Source of the DNA: Paraburkholderia acidipaludis NBRC 101816
Lineage (GTDB): Bacteria > Pseudomonadota > Gammaproteobacteria > Burkholderiales > Burkholderiaceae
Assembly: GCF_000684975.1 (NCBI RefSeq)
Contig: NZ_BAXZ01000027.1
Location: forward strand, 1 to 64,000
Length of the DNA stretch: 64,000 nt
Direction: 5' to 3'
Each line of letters opens with the position of its first letter. Within the stretch, counting starts at the first letter, position 1. This document shows positions 1-7,754 of the stretch, piece after piece. Position numbers and translations under genes: made by a program. The notes beneath the pieces were generated by a model. It saw only the letters and a list, made by a program, of their open reading frames with translations, ran no database searches and was not told the origin of the DNA.

Positions 1-42
1 TCGGGTAGAATATCCGGCTCGCTGTAGAAGTTGCAGTATCCG

Positions 43-77
43 GGCCTTTCCCGCGGCTCTCCGCCGTGGGAAAGGCC
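43..77 (+). promoter_or_regulatory. Long hairpin in the leader of rpsJ
   Basis: The arms at 43-57 and 63-77 pair over 15 bp with a single G-T wobble and a 5-nt loop. No clear T-run follows. The hairpin lies 58 bp ahead of the rpsJ start. It could be the terminator or processing site of an upstream gene (tuf is expected there but is outside the window) or a leader structure of the S10 operon. The pairing is seen directly; the role is inferred. Confidence 0.6.
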
Positions 78-135
78 TACGCTCTTTATCTAGTCTGGCG
101 GAGCAAGTCCGCCTCGCTCTTTTCAAGGAATCGTC

Positions 136-447
136 ATGCAGAACCAGAAAATCCGTATTCGCCTGAAGGCTTTCGACTATCGCCTGATCGACCAGTCGGC
201 TGCCGAGATCGTCGACACGGCGAAGCGGACGGGTGCAATCGTGCGTGGCCCGGTGCCGCTGCCGACGCGCATCCAGCGTTTCGACATCCTGCGTTCGCCG
301 CACGTCAACAAGACGTCGCGCGATCAGCTCGAAATCCGTACCCACCTGCGCCTGATGGACATCGTCGACCCGACGGACAAGACCGTCGACGCGCTGATGA
401 AGCTGGATCTGCCGGCTGGTGTGGACGTCGAAATCAAGCTGCAGTAA
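136..447 (+). CDS. rpsJ: 30S ribosomal protein S10
   Basis: S10 is a component of the 30S head and, as NusE, a partner of NusB in transcription antitermination. The 103-residue protein has the full family length and the typical start (MQNQKIRIRLKAFDY) and central TRIQRFDILRSPHV segment. The ATG follows an AAGGAA ribosome site. It opens the S10 operon here but is separated from rplC by 209 bp that hold a promoter, so it may be transcribed partly apart from the rest. Confidence 0.98.
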   Translation: MQNQKIRIRLKAFDYRLIDQSAAEIVDTAKRTGAIVRGPVPLPTRIQRFDILRSPHVNKTSRDQLEIRTHLRLMDIVDPTDKTVDALMKLDLPAGVDVEIKLQ

Positions 448-496
448 GACCCTCCAGCGCTGTCGGGCTGACTGACGGCGCTAAGTCTTTGATTGC

Positions 497-525
497 TTGC
501 GGAAAACGAGAAAGGACGTTATACT
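497..525 (+). promoter_or_regulatory. Sigma70-type promoter ahead of rplC
   Basis: A TTGCGG -35 box (497-502) is followed after exactly 17 bp by a TATACT -10 box (520-525), which puts the transcript start near 532, about 125 nt before rplC. The match to the sigma70 consensus is among the best in the window. It sits between rpsJ and rplC and would drive most of the S10 operon independently of rpsJ. Confidence 0.65.
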
Positions 526-623
526 TGACGTCTTTTCGCGCATTTGCGCAAAAAATCGGTGCGTCCCTTTGGGGTTGTCTTGTCAAAAGCGCCCTGAAAA
601 GCACCGGTACTTTGTAAATTAGC

Positions 624-643
624 CCCGACCAATCGCAGTCGGG
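624..643 (+). promoter_or_regulatory. Small hairpin next to the rplC ribosome site
   Basis: The arms CCCGAC (624-629) and GTCGGG (638-643) make a 6-bp stem with an 8-nt loop. It ends 3 nt before the GGAG ribosome site of rplC. A structure here could affect initiation on rplC; in E. coli the S10 operon is repressed by L4 through its leader. That a similar control works here is inference only. Confidence 0.35.
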
Positions 644-656
644 AATGGAGAAAACG

Positions 657-1316
657 ATGAGCCTTGGACTCGTAGGTCGCAAGGTTGGCATGACCCGTAT
701 CTTCACGGCCGATGGGGACTCGATTCCCGTTACCGTGCTGGACGTGTCCGACAACCGCGTGACGCAGATCAAGACTGTTGAAACCGACGGCTACACGGCC
801 GTTCAGGTTGCGTTCGGTACGCGTCGTGCATCGCGCGTGACGAAGCCGCTCGCAGGTCATCTTGCCAAAGCTGGCGTTCAAGCCGGTGAAATCCTCAAGG
901 AATTCCAGATCGACGCCGCCAAGGCTGCCGAACTGTCGAATGGCGCGGTGATCGGTGTGGATCTCTTCTCGGAAGGCCAGAAGGTCGACGTGCAAGGCAC
1001 CTCGATCGGTAAGGGCTACGCCGGTACCATCAAGCGTTACAACTTCGCATCCGGCCGTGCTTCGCACGGTAACTCGCGCTCGCACAACGTGCCGGGTTCG
1101 ATCGGTATGGCGCAGGATCCGGGCCGCGTGTTCCCGGGCAAGCGCATGACCGGTCACATGGGTGACGAAACCGTGACGGTGCAAAACCTCGAAATCGCAC
1201 GTATCGACGCAGAGCGCAAGCTGCTGCTCGTGAAGGGTGCTGTTCCGGGCGCGAAGGGCGGTAAGGTTTTCGTGACGCCGGCGGTCAAGGCTCGCGTGAA
1301 GAAAGGAGCGGAATAA
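657..1316 (+). CDS. rplC: 50S ribosomal protein L3
   Basis: L3 is an early assembly protein of the 50S subunit near the peptidyl transferase centre. The protein is 219 residues. It begins MSLGLVGRKVGMTRIF and contains the conserved basic loop with SHGNSRSHNVPGSIG and PGRVFPGKRMTGHMG. The in-frame ATG at 645 was rejected because GGAG at 647-650 is correctly spaced for the ATG at 657 and the family begins there. The stop overlaps the rplD start (TAATG). Confidence 0.97.
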   Translation: MSLGLVGRKVGMTRIFTADGDSIPVTVLDVSDNRVTQIKTVETDGYTAVQVAFGTRRASRVTKPLAGHLAKAGVQAGEILKEFQIDAAKAAELSNGAVIGVDLFSEGQKVDVQGTSIGKGYAGTIKRYNFASGRASHGNSRSHNVPGSIGMAQDPGRVFPGKRMTGHMGDETVTVQNLEIARIDAERKLLLVKGAVPGAKGGKVFVTPAVKARVKKGAE

Positions 1317-1936
1317 TGGAACTGAAGCTCCTGAACGCCAATGGTCAGGAAGGTGCTGCCGTTAACGCGTCGGACGTCGTGTTCGGCCGTGACTATAACG
1401 AAGCCCTGATTCACCAGATCGTCGTCGCCTATCAGGCGAACGCACGTAGCGGCAACCGCGCGCAGAAGGATCGCGAGCAGGTCAAGCACACCACCAAGAA
1501 GCCGTGGCGCCAGAAGGGTACGGGCCGTGCTCGTGCCGGTATGTCGTCGAGCCCGCTGTGGCGCGGCGGTGGTCGCATTTTCCCGAACTCGCCGGAAGAA
1601 AACTTCTCGCACAAGGTCAACAAGAAGATGCATCGTGCAGGTCTCTGCTCGATCTTCTCGCAGTTGGCCCGCGAAGGCCGCATCTCGGTCGTCGAAGAGC
1701 TGTCGCTCGAAGCGCCGAAGACGAAGCTGCTGGCCGACAAGTTCAAGGCCATGGGTCTCGAGTCCGTGCTGGTCATTACCGACACGGTTGACGAGAACCT
1801 GTATCTCGCGTCGCGCAACCTGCCCCACGTGGCAGTCGTTGAGCCGCGTTTCGCCGACCCGCTCTCGCTGATCTACTTCAAGAAGATTCTGATCACGAAG
1901 GCTGCGGTCGCCCAGATCGAGGAGTTGCTGTCATGA
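1316..1936 (+). CDS. rplD: 50S ribosomal protein L4
   Basis: L4 binds 23S rRNA, and its loop lines the exit tunnel. In E. coli it also represses its own S10 operon. The protein is 206 residues with the typical basic loop (KPWRQKGTGRARAG, then GGGRIFPNSPE) near residues 61-95. It starts on the A of the rplC stop codon and its own stop overlaps the rplW start (ATGA), so the three genes look translationally coupled. Confidence 0.97.
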   Translation: MELKLLNANGQEGAAVNASDVVFGRDYNEALIHQIVVAYQANARSGNRAQKDREQVKHTTKKPWRQKGTGRARAGMSSSPLWRGGGRIFPNSPEENFSHKVNKKMHRAGLCSIFSQLAREGRISVVEELSLEAPKTKLLADKFKAMGLESVLVITDTVDENLYLASRNLPHVAVVEPRFADPLSLIYFKKILITKAAVAQIEELLS

Positions 1937-2247
1937 GCGAGATTCGCAAGAACGATCATCGTTTGATGCAGGTCCTGCTCGCGCCGGTGATCTCCGAAAA
2001 GGCGACGCTGGTGGCGGACAAGAACGAACAAGTTGTGTTCGAAGTCGCGCCGGACGCGACCAAGCAGGAAGTCAAGGCTGCCGTCGAGCTGCTGTTCAAG
2101 GTGGAAGTCGATTCCGTCAACGTGCTGGTCCAGAAGGGCAAAAACAAGCGTTTTGGCCGTTTCGTGGGTAAGCGCAAGGACGTGAAGAAGGCGTACGTCT
2201 GCCTGAAGCCCGGCCAGGAAATCAACTTTGAAGCGGAGGCCAAGTAA
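1933..2247 (+). CDS. rplW: 50S ribosomal protein L23
   Basis: L23 lies at the exit of the ribosomal tunnel and docks trigger factor and SRP. The protein is 104 residues with VLLAPVISEKAT near the N-terminus and the basic KGKNKRFGRFVGKRKDVKKAYV loop. It overlaps rplD by ATGA and ends 2 bp before rplB. Confidence 0.97.
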   Translation: MSEIRKNDHRLMQVLLAPVISEKATLVADKNEQVVFEVAPDATKQEVKAAVELLFKVEVDSVNVLVQKGKNKRFGRFVGKRKDVKKAYVCLKPGQEINFEAEAK

Positions 2248-2249
2248 TC

Positions 2250-3077
2250 ATGGCAATCGTGAAAGTTAAGCCGACTTCGCCGGGTCGCCGCGCGATGGTG
2301 AAGGTCGTCAACAAGGATCTGCACAAGGGCGCGCCGTATGCGCCGCTGCTCGAAAAGCAATCCTCGAAGGCCGGCCGTAACAACAATGGTCACATCACGA
2401 CGCGTCACCAGGGTGGCGGTCACAAGCAGCACTACCGTGTGATCGATTTCCGTCGCAACAAGGACGGTATCCCGGCAAAGATCGAGCGTCTCGAGTACGA
2501 CCCGAACCGTAGCGCGAACATCGCGCTGGTTCTGTACGCAGACGGCGAGCGCCGCTACATCATCGCTCCGAAGGGCGCGACGGTGGGTCAACAGCTGATG
2601 TCGGGTTCGGAAGCGCCGATCCGCGCGGGCAACGCCCTGCCGATCCGCAACATCCCGGTCGGTACGACGATCCACTGCATCGAAATGCTGCCGGGCAAGG
2701 GCGCGCAAATGGCGCGTTCGGCTGGTACGTCGGCAATGCTGCTGGCACGTGAAGGCGTCTACGCGCAGGTTCGTCTGCGTTCGGGCGAAATCCGCCGCGT
2801 GCACGTCGAATGCCGCGCGACGATCGGTGAAGTCGGCAACGAAGAGCACAGCCTCCGTCAAATCGGCAAGGCTGGCGCGAACCGCTGGCGCGGTATCCGC
2901 CCGACGGTCCGCGGCGTTGCAATGAACCCGGTCGATCACCCGCACGGTGGTGGTGAGGGCAAGACCGCTGCAGGTCGCGATCCGGTGAGCCCGTGGGGCA
3001 CGCCGACGAAGGGCTACCGCACCCGCAGCAACAAGCGCACGACGAGCATGATCGTCCAGCGCCGTCACAAGCGTTAA
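2250..3077 (+). CDS. rplB: 50S ribosomal protein L2
   Basis: L2 is needed for subunit association and peptidyl transfer. The protein has 275 residues, the normal bacterial length, with the signature MNPVDHPHGGGEG around residues 225-237, which includes the conserved histidine of the active region. The start follows directly on rplW. Confidence 0.98.
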   Translation: MAIVKVKPTSPGRRAMVKVVNKDLHKGAPYAPLLEKQSSKAGRNNNGHITTRHQGGGHKQHYRVIDFRRNKDGIPAKIERLEYDPNRSANIALVLYADGERRYIIAPKGATVGQQLMSGSEAPIRAGNALPIRNIPVGTTIHCIEMLPGKGAQMARSAGTSAMLLAREGVYAQVRLRSGEIRRVHVECRATIGEVGNEEHSLRQIGKAGANRWRGIRPTVRGVAMNPVDHPHGGGEGKTAAGRDPVSPWGTPTKGYRTRSNKRTTSMIVQRRHKR

Positions 3078-3087
3078 GGAGTAGGCA

Positions 3088-3363
3088 ATGGCACGTTCTA
3101 TCAAGAAAGGTCCGTTCTGCGACGCCCATTTGCTGAAGAAGGTTGAGGCGGCTGCAGCTACGCGCGACAAGAAACCGATCAAGACCTGGTCGCGTCGTTC
3201 GACGATCCTGCCGGACTTCATCGGCCTGACGATCGCCGTTCACAACGGCCGTCAACACGTTCCGGTGTATGTCACGGAAAACATGGTCGGCCACAAGCTT
3301 GGCGAGTTCGCACTGACCCGTACGTTCAAGGGTCACGCGGCCGACAAGAAGGCCAAGAAATAA
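3088..3363 (+). CDS. rpsS: 30S ribosomal protein S19
   Basis: S19 sits in the 30S head and contacts S13 and tRNA. The 91-residue protein starts MARSIKKGPFCD and contains the family block GLTIAVHNGRQHVPVYVTE and MVGHKLGEFALTRTF. A TAAGGAG ribosome site precedes the ATG and overlaps the rplB stop. Confidence 0.98.
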   Translation: MARSIKKGPFCDAHLLKKVEAAAATRDKKPIKTWSRRSTILPDFIGLTIAVHNGRQHVPVYVTENMVGHKLGEFALTRTFKGHAADKKAKK

Positions 3364-3375
3364 GGGGCAATCAAG

Positions 3376-3705
3376 ATGGAAGTGAAGGCAATTCATCGCG
3401 GTGCCCGCATCTCGGCGCAGAAAACGCGCCTTGTGGCTGACCAGATCCGCGGTCTGCCGGTCGACAAGGCGCTGAACGTTCTGACGTTCTCGCCGAAGAA
3501 AGCGGCTGGCATCGTGAAAAAGGTTGTGCTTTCGGCTATCGCCAATGCGGAACACAACGAGGGCGCCGACATCGACGAGCTCAAGATCAAGAGCATCTAC
3601 GTCGACAAGGCTGCTTCGCTGAAGCGTTTCACCGCACGCGCAAAGGGTCGCGGTAACCGCATCGAGAAGCAATCCTGTCACATCACTGTGACGGTCGGGA
3701 ATTAA
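3376..3705 (+). CDS. rplV: 50S ribosomal protein L22
   Basis: L22 helps line the nascent-peptide tunnel; changes in its loop are a known route to macrolide resistance in other species. The protein is 109 residues with the conserved [17 protein letters not shown] start and the C-terminal hairpin [14 protein letters not shown]. There are no visible loop deletions. Confidence 0.97.
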
Positions 3706-3716
3706 GGAGCCATACG

Positions 3717-4508
3717 ATGGGACAGAAAATTCATCCGACTGGCTTCCGTTTGGCCGTCAGCCGCAATTGGGCTTCGCGCTGGTACGCGAACAACAACAAT
3801 TTCGCGGCGATGTTGAAGGAAGACATCGGTGTTCGTGAATACCTGAAGAAGAAGCTGAAGAACGCTTCGGTGGGCCGTGTTGTGATCGAGCGTCCGGCAA
3901 AGAACGCTCGCATCACGATTTACAGCTCGCGCCCGGGTGTGGTGATCGGCAAGAAGGGCGAGGACATCGAACTCCTCAAGGCCGAACTCCAGAAGCGCAT
4001 GGGCGTTCCGGTTCACGTGAACATCGAAGAAATCCGCAAGCCGGAAACCGATGCGCAGCTGATCGCCGACTCGATCACGCAACAGCTCGAGCGCCGCATC
4101 ATGTTCCGTCGCGCAATGAAGCGCGCGATGCAGAACGCGATGCGCTTGGGTGCCCAGGGCATCAAGATCATGAGCGCCGGCCGTCTGAACGGTATCGAAA
4201 TCGCACGTACCGAGTGGTATCGCGAAGGTCGAGTGCCGCTTCACACGCTGCGTGCCGACATCGACTACGCAACCTCGGAAGCGAAGACGACGTACGGCAT
4301 CATCGGCGTGAAGGTTTGGGTCTACAAGGGCGACACGCTCGGCCGCAACGACGCACCGGTGGTGGAAGAAGTCGCCGAAGAAAAGCGTCCGCGCCGCAAC
4401 GCGCGCCCGGGCGATCGTCGTCCGCGCCGTGATGGCGAAGGCGCACCGGGGGCCCGTCGTGGCGCACCGCGCCGTGGCGCCGGCGGTGACGGCAAGAGTG
4501 GAGAATAA
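3717..4508 (+). CDS. rpsC: 30S ribosomal protein S3
   Basis: S3 is part of the mRNA entry helicase of the 30S subunit. The protein is 263 residues, with the KH-domain motif VVIGKKGEDIE near residues 74-84. Beyond about residue 220 it has an Arg/Gly/Pro-rich tail that is longer than in E. coli S3 (233 residues). The tail is low in complexity and probably disordered. Confidence 0.97.
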   Translation: MGQKIHPTGFRLAVSRNWASRWYANNNNFAAMLKEDIGVREYLKKKLKNASVGRVVIERPAKNARITIYSSRPGVVIGKKGEDIELLKAELQKRMGVPVHVNIEEIRKPETDAQLIADSITQQLERRIMFRRAMKRAMQNAMRLGAQGIKIMSAGRLNGIEIARTEWYREGRVPLHTLRADIDYATSEAKTTYGIIGVKVWVYKGDTLGRNDAPVVEEVAEEKRPRRNARPGDRRPRRDGEGAPGARRGAPRRGAGGDGKSGE

Positions 4509-4510
4509 CG

Positions 4511-4927
4511 ATGCTGCAACCGAAACGCAGGAAGTATCGCAAAGAGCAGAAGGGTCGTAACACCGGTGTCGCAACCCGCGGCAACGCGGTTTCGTTCGGT
4601 GAATACGGTCTGAAGGCTATCGGTCGTGGTCGCCTGACCGCGCGTCAGATTGAAGCAGCGCGTCGTGCAATGACGCGTCACATCAAGCGTGGCGGCCGCA
4701 TCTGGATCCGTATCTTCCCGGACAAGCCGATCTCGCAAAAGCCGGCGGAAGTACGTATGGGTAACGGTAAGGGTAACCCGGAGTACTACGTCGCCGAGAT
4801 TCAGCCGGGCAAGATGCTGTACGAAATGGATGGTGTGTCCGAAGAACTGGCCCGTGAAGCCTTCCGTCTGGCTGCAGCCAAGCTGCCGCTCAAGACGGTC
4901 TTCATGGTTCGCCAGCTCGGCGCCTAA
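4511..4927 (+). CDS. rplP: 50S ribosomal protein L16
   Basis: L16 organises the tRNA-binding sites of the 50S subunit. The 138-residue protein starts MLQPKRRKYRKEQKGR and has the loop KPAEVRMGNGKGNPEYYVAEI around residues 77-97. That loop includes the Arg that is hydroxylated in E. coli L16 (Arg81 there). It starts 2 bp after rpsC. Confidence 0.97.
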   Translation: MLQPKRRKYRKEQKGRNTGVATRGNAVSFGEYGLKAIGRGRLTARQIEAARRAMTRHIKRGGRIWIRIFPDKPISQKPAEVRMGNGKGNPEYYVAEIQPGKMLYEMDGVSEELAREAFRLAAAKLPLKTVFMVRQLGA

Positions 4928-4937
4928 GGAGTGAATG

Positions 4938-5132
4938 ATGAAGGCATCCGAACTTCACCAGAAAGACCAGGCCGCGCTCAACAAGGAGCTGTCGGACCTG
5001 CTTAAGGCGCAATTCGGCCTGCGCATGCAACTCGCGACCCAGCAGCTCACGAACACGAGCCAGCTGAAGAAGGTTCGTCGCGACATCGCACGTGTGCGGA
5101 CCGTCCTGACTGAGAAGGCGAACCAGAAATGA
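4938..5132 (+). CDS. rpmC: 50S ribosomal protein L29
   Basis: L29 lies next to L23 at the tunnel exit. The protein is 64 residues and helical, with LRMQLATQQLTNTSQLKKVRRDIAR. Two ATGs stand in tandem at 4935 and 4938. The second has the better spacing from TAAGGAG (4925-4931) and matches the usual MKASEL start. Its stop overlaps the rpsQ start (ATGA). Confidence 0.96.
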   Translation: MKASELHQKDQAALNKELSDLLKAQFGLRMQLATQQLTNTSQLKKVRRDIARVRTVLTEKANQK

Positions 5133-5401
5133 ACGAAAGCGTGAAAACCTCGCTTAAGCGGACGCTGGTCGGCAAAGTCGTCAGCAACAAGATGGACAAG
5201 ACGGTCACCGTTCTGGTCGAGCGCCGCGTCAAGCACCCGATCTACGGCAAGTACGTCGTGCAGTCGAAGAAGTACCACGCGCACGACGAGTCGAACACGT
5301 ACAACGAGGGCGACCTCGTGGAAATCCAGGAAACCCGTCCGATTTCGAAGACGAAGGCCTGGACCGTGTCGAAGCTGATCGAAGCGGCACGCGTCATCTG
5401 A
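5129..5401 (+). CDS. rpsQ: 30S ribosomal protein S17
   Basis: S17 is an early 16S rRNA-binding protein with an OB fold. The 90-residue protein has the characteristic LVGKVVSNKMDKTVTVLVER and HDESNTYNEGDLVEIQETRPIS segments. It closes the S10-type gene run; the following 369 bp hold no convincing gene. Confidence 0.97.
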   Translation: MNESVKTSLKRTLVGKVVSNKMDKTVTVLVERRVKHPIYGKYVVQSKKYHAHDESNTYNEGDLVEIQETRPISKTKAWTVSKLIEAARVI

Positions 5402-5491
5402 AGACGCAGCTGCAAGGCAGTAACACTACCCCGGGGCTGCAGCTGTCAAACCCCGGGGCAGTGAAGTTGTTGAAATCGCTAAAGATTTCGC

Positions 5492-5520
5492 TTGCGAGAC
5501 CAAGATTATCGAGTTATAGT
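5492..5520 (+). promoter_or_regulatory. Sigma70-type promoter of the spc operon
   Basis: TTGCGA (5492-5497), a 17-bp spacer and TATAGT (5515-5520) place the start near 5527. The box arrangement is nearly the same as that ahead of rplC (TTGCGG, 17 bp, TATACT). The transcript would have a leader of about 240 nt before rplN. Confidence 0.65.
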
Positions 5521-5527
5521 CTTGGTC
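5498..5527. repeat. Inverted repeat straddling the spc promoter
   Basis: GACCAAGA (5498-5505) and its perfect complement TCTTGGTC (5520-5527) flank 14 bp that hold the spacer end and most of the -10 box. The arms sit right after the -35 box and over the presumed start. This could be a protein-binding site or chance. Confidence 0.4.
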
Positions 5528-5770
5528 TTCCCTCTTTATGAGGCTTGCTGTTGGCAAAGCGGCAGGCGGAAGCAGGTGGGAAAGCAAAATCCGGGCGCCA
5601 GTCCGGGTCTGCAAGATTCACCGGAATGCGATGGCCGGTTTCGTTTGCCGTCGCTGCTGTTCTAACCCAAGCAGCTGAGCGGTCGTTCTAGTGGCGGCGC
5701 GGCTGACGGGACCAAGACTGACCGGATGTGCCATGGTGGCGCGACCGGATTAAGTTGGGAAAGATAAACC

Positions 5771-6139
5771 ATGATCCAGACCGAATCTCGGCTTGAAGTA
5801 GCCGACAACACGGGTGCGCGTGAAGTCATGTGCATCAAGGTGCTCGGCGGCTCGAAGCGTCGTTATGCCAGCATTGGCGACATCATCAAGGTGAGCGTCA
5901 AGGAGGCAACGCCGCGTGGGCGCGTGAAGAAGGGCGAAATCTACAACGCTGTTGTGGTTCGCACCGCGAAGGGCGTGCGCCGTCAAGACGGCTCGCTGAT
6001 CAAGTTCGATGGCAACGCCGCCGTGCTTTTGAATACCAAGCTTGAGCCGATCGGCACCCGCATTTTCGGGCCGGTTACGCGTGAGCTGCGTAGCGAACGA
6101 TTCATGAAGATCGTTTCGCTCGCGCCGGAAGTGCTGTAA
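5771..6139 (+). CDS. rplN: 50S ribosomal protein L14
   Basis: L14 forms part of the subunit interface. The 122-residue protein begins MIQTESRLEVADNTGARE and carries GGSKRRYASIGDIIKVSVKEA and GTRIFGPVTRELR, all hallmarks of the family. It is the first gene of the spc operon in this layout. Confidence 0.98.
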   Translation: MIQTESRLEVADNTGAREVMCIKVLGGSKRRYASIGDIIKVSVKEATPRGRVKKGEIYNAVVVRTAKGVRRQDGSLIKFDGNAAVLLNTKLEPIGTRIFGPVTRELRSERFMKIVSLAPEVL

Positions 6140-6148
6140 GGAGTCGCG

Positions 6149-6457
6149 ATGAACAAGATTCGCAAGGGTGACGAAGTCATCGTCATCACCGGCAAAGACA
6201 AGGGTAAGCGCGGCGTCGTGCTGGCCATTGGTGAAGAGCGCGTGACTGTCGAAGGCATCAACATCGCGAAGAAGCATGTGAAGCCGAACCCGATGAAGGG
6301 TACGACGGGCGGTGTGGAAGCCAAGGCGATGCCGATCCAGATTTCGAACGTCGCGCTGGTCGACGCGAACGGCAAGCCGTCGCGTGTAGGCATCAAGGTC
6401 GAAGGGGACAAGAAGGTTCGTTTCCTTAAGACGACCGGTGCTGTCCTGAGCGCCTGA
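6149..6457 (+). CDS. rplX: 50S ribosomal protein L24
   Basis: L24 is an assembly initiator of the 50S subunit with a KOW motif. The protein is 102 residues, with KIRKGDEVIVITGKDKGKRG at residues 3-22 and the typical KKHVKPN stretch. It starts 9 bp after rplN with a TAAGGAG site. Confidence 0.97.
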   Translation: MNKIRKGDEVIVITGKDKGKRGVVLAIGEERVTVEGINIAKKHVKPNPMKGTTGGVEAKAMPIQISNVALVDANGKPSRVGIKVEGDKKVRFLKTTGAVLSA

Positions 6458-6473
6458 CGCTGCGGAGTAAAAA

Positions 6474-7013
6474 ATGGCACGTTTGCAAGAATTTTATAAA
6501 GAGAAGGTCGTTCCGGGCCTGATCGAGAAGTTCGGTTACAAGTCGGTCATGGAAGTGCCGCGCCTCACCAAGATCACCCTGAACATGGGTGTTGGTGAAG
6601 CCGTCGCTGACAAGAAGGTTCTCGAGCACGCCGTTGGCGACCTCACGAAGATCGCCGGCCAGAAGCCGGTCGTCACGAAGTCGCGCAAGGCAATCGCCGG
6701 CTTCAAGATCCGCGAAGGTTATCCGATCGGCACGATGGTCACGCTGCGTGGCCAGGCAATGTACGAATTCCTGGACCGTTTCGTGACGGTTGCGCTCCCC
6801 CGCGTGCGCGACTTCCGCGGTGTGTCGGGCAAGGCGTTCGACGGCCGTGGTAACTACAACATCGGTGTGAAAGAGCAGATCATTTTCCCCGAAATCGACT
6901 ACGACAAGATCGACGCGCTGCGTGGGCTGAACATCAGCATCACGACGACCGCGAAGACCGACGAAGAAGCAAAGGCACTGCTCGCCGGCTTCAAGTTCCC
7001 GTTCAGAAACTGA
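6474..7013 (+). CDS. rplE: 50S ribosomal protein L5
   Basis: L5 binds 5S rRNA in the central protuberance. The 179-residue protein has the LTKITLNMGVGEA motif, KSRKAIAGFKIREGYPIG and the C-terminal GLNISITTTAKTDEEAKALL block. In E. coli the spc repressor S8 acts near this gene start; no equivalent site could be judged by eye. Confidence 0.98.
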   Translation: MARLQEFYKEKVVPGLIEKFGYKSVMEVPRLTKITLNMGVGEAVADKKVLEHAVGDLTKIAGQKPVVTKSRKAIAGFKIREGYPIGTMVTLRGQAMYEFLDRFVTVALPRVRDFRGVSGKAFDGRGNYNIGVKEQIIFPEIDYDKIDALRGLNISITTTAKTDEEAKALLAGFKFPFRN

Positions 7014-7020
7014 GGTTACC

Positions 7021-7326
7021 GTGGCTAAACTGGCACTGATCGAACGTGAAAAGAAGCGCGCTCGTCTGGCAGCGAAATTTGCACCGAAGCGTGCAGCGCT
7101 GAAGGCGATCATCGACGACCAAAGCAAGTCGGAAGAAGAGCGTTACTCGGCTCGTCTCGAACTGCAACAACTGCCCCGCAACTCGAACCCGACCCGCAAG
7201 CGTAACCGCTGCGCGATCACGGGTCGTCCGCGCGGCACGTTCCGCAAGTTCGGTCTCGCACGTAACAAGATTCGTGAAATCGCGTTCCGTGGCGAGATCC
7301 CTGGCGTCACCAAGGCGAGCTGGTAA
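7021..7326 (+). CDS. rpsN: 30S ribosomal protein S14, zinc-free form
   Basis: S14 completes the 30S head. At 101 residues with only one cysteine (in RNRCAITGRPRG), it is the long form without the CXXC zinc ribbon. It starts with GTG at 7021, eight bases past the rplE stop, with GAGG just upstream. Confidence 0.97.
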   Translation: MAKLALIEREKKRARLAAKFAPKRAALKAIIDDQSKSEEERYSARLELQQLPRNSNPTRKRNRCAITGRPRGTFRKFGLARNKIREIAFRGEIPGVTKASW

Positions 7327-7340
7327 TAGGAGAAACATAA

Positions 7341-7736
7341 ATGAGCATGAGTGATCCTATCGCCGATATGCTGACTCGCATCCGCAATGCGCAGATGGTC
7401 GAGAAGGTTTCGGTGCAAATGCCCTCGTCGAAAGTCAAGATTGCGATCGCGCAGGTCCTGAAGGACGAAGGTTATATCGACGACTTCGCGGTGAAGACCG
7501 AAGGTGCGAAGTCGGAATTGAACATCGCGTTGAAGTACTACGCTGGCCGTCCCGTTATCGAGCGCCTCGAGCGCGTCTCGAAGCCGGGTCTGCGTGTGTA
7601 CCGCGGCCGCAACGACATCCCGTCGGTCATGAATGGCCTCGGCGTTGCGATCGTTTCGACGCCCAAGGGTGTGATGACGGACCGCAAGGCTCGCGCCAAT
7701 GGCGTGGGTGGCGAAGTCATCTGCTACGTCGCTTAA
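7341..7736 (+). CDS. rpsH: 30S ribosomal protein S8
   Basis: S8 binds helix 21 of 16S rRNA and, in E. coli, represses the spc operon. The 131-residue protein starts MSMSDPIADMLTRIRNAQ and ends with the conserved ARANGVGGEVICYVA segment. An AGGAGAAA ribosome site precedes the ATG. Confidence 0.98.
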   Translation: MSMSDPIADMLTRIRNAQMVEKVSVQMPSSKVKIAIAQVLKDEGYIDDFAVKTEGAKSELNIALKYYAGRPVIERLERVSKPGLRVYRGRNDIPSVMNGLGVAIVSTPKGVMTDRKARANGVGGEVICYVA

Positions 7737-7754
7737 CGCCGAAGGAGAAGAAAC

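Larger units (their letters stand above)
5402..5770 (+). other. 369-bp gap between rpsQ and rplN
   Basis: This unusually long gap separates the S10 and spc gene runs. It holds two copies of the octamer CCCCGGGG (5429-5436 and 5451-5458), which could pair but are not followed by a T-run. It also holds a good promoter at 5492-5520 and a leader of about 240 nt with further GC-rich pairing. A 46-codon ORF from ATG 5538 has no ribosome site and is not called. Confidence 0.7.

Noticed and set aside
1956..3221. Long minus-strand frame over rplW-rplB-rpsS
   Set aside because: Shadow of conserved ribosomal genes in high-GC DNA; no family resemblance.
5429..5458. Paired CCCCGGGG octamers as a terminator after rpsQ
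   Set aside because: No T-run follows and each octamer is itself palindromic, so the intended pairing is unclear.
5538..5678. 46-codon ORF in the rpsQ-rplN leader
   Set aside because: No ribosome site and no conserved features; Arg/Cys-rich by chance.
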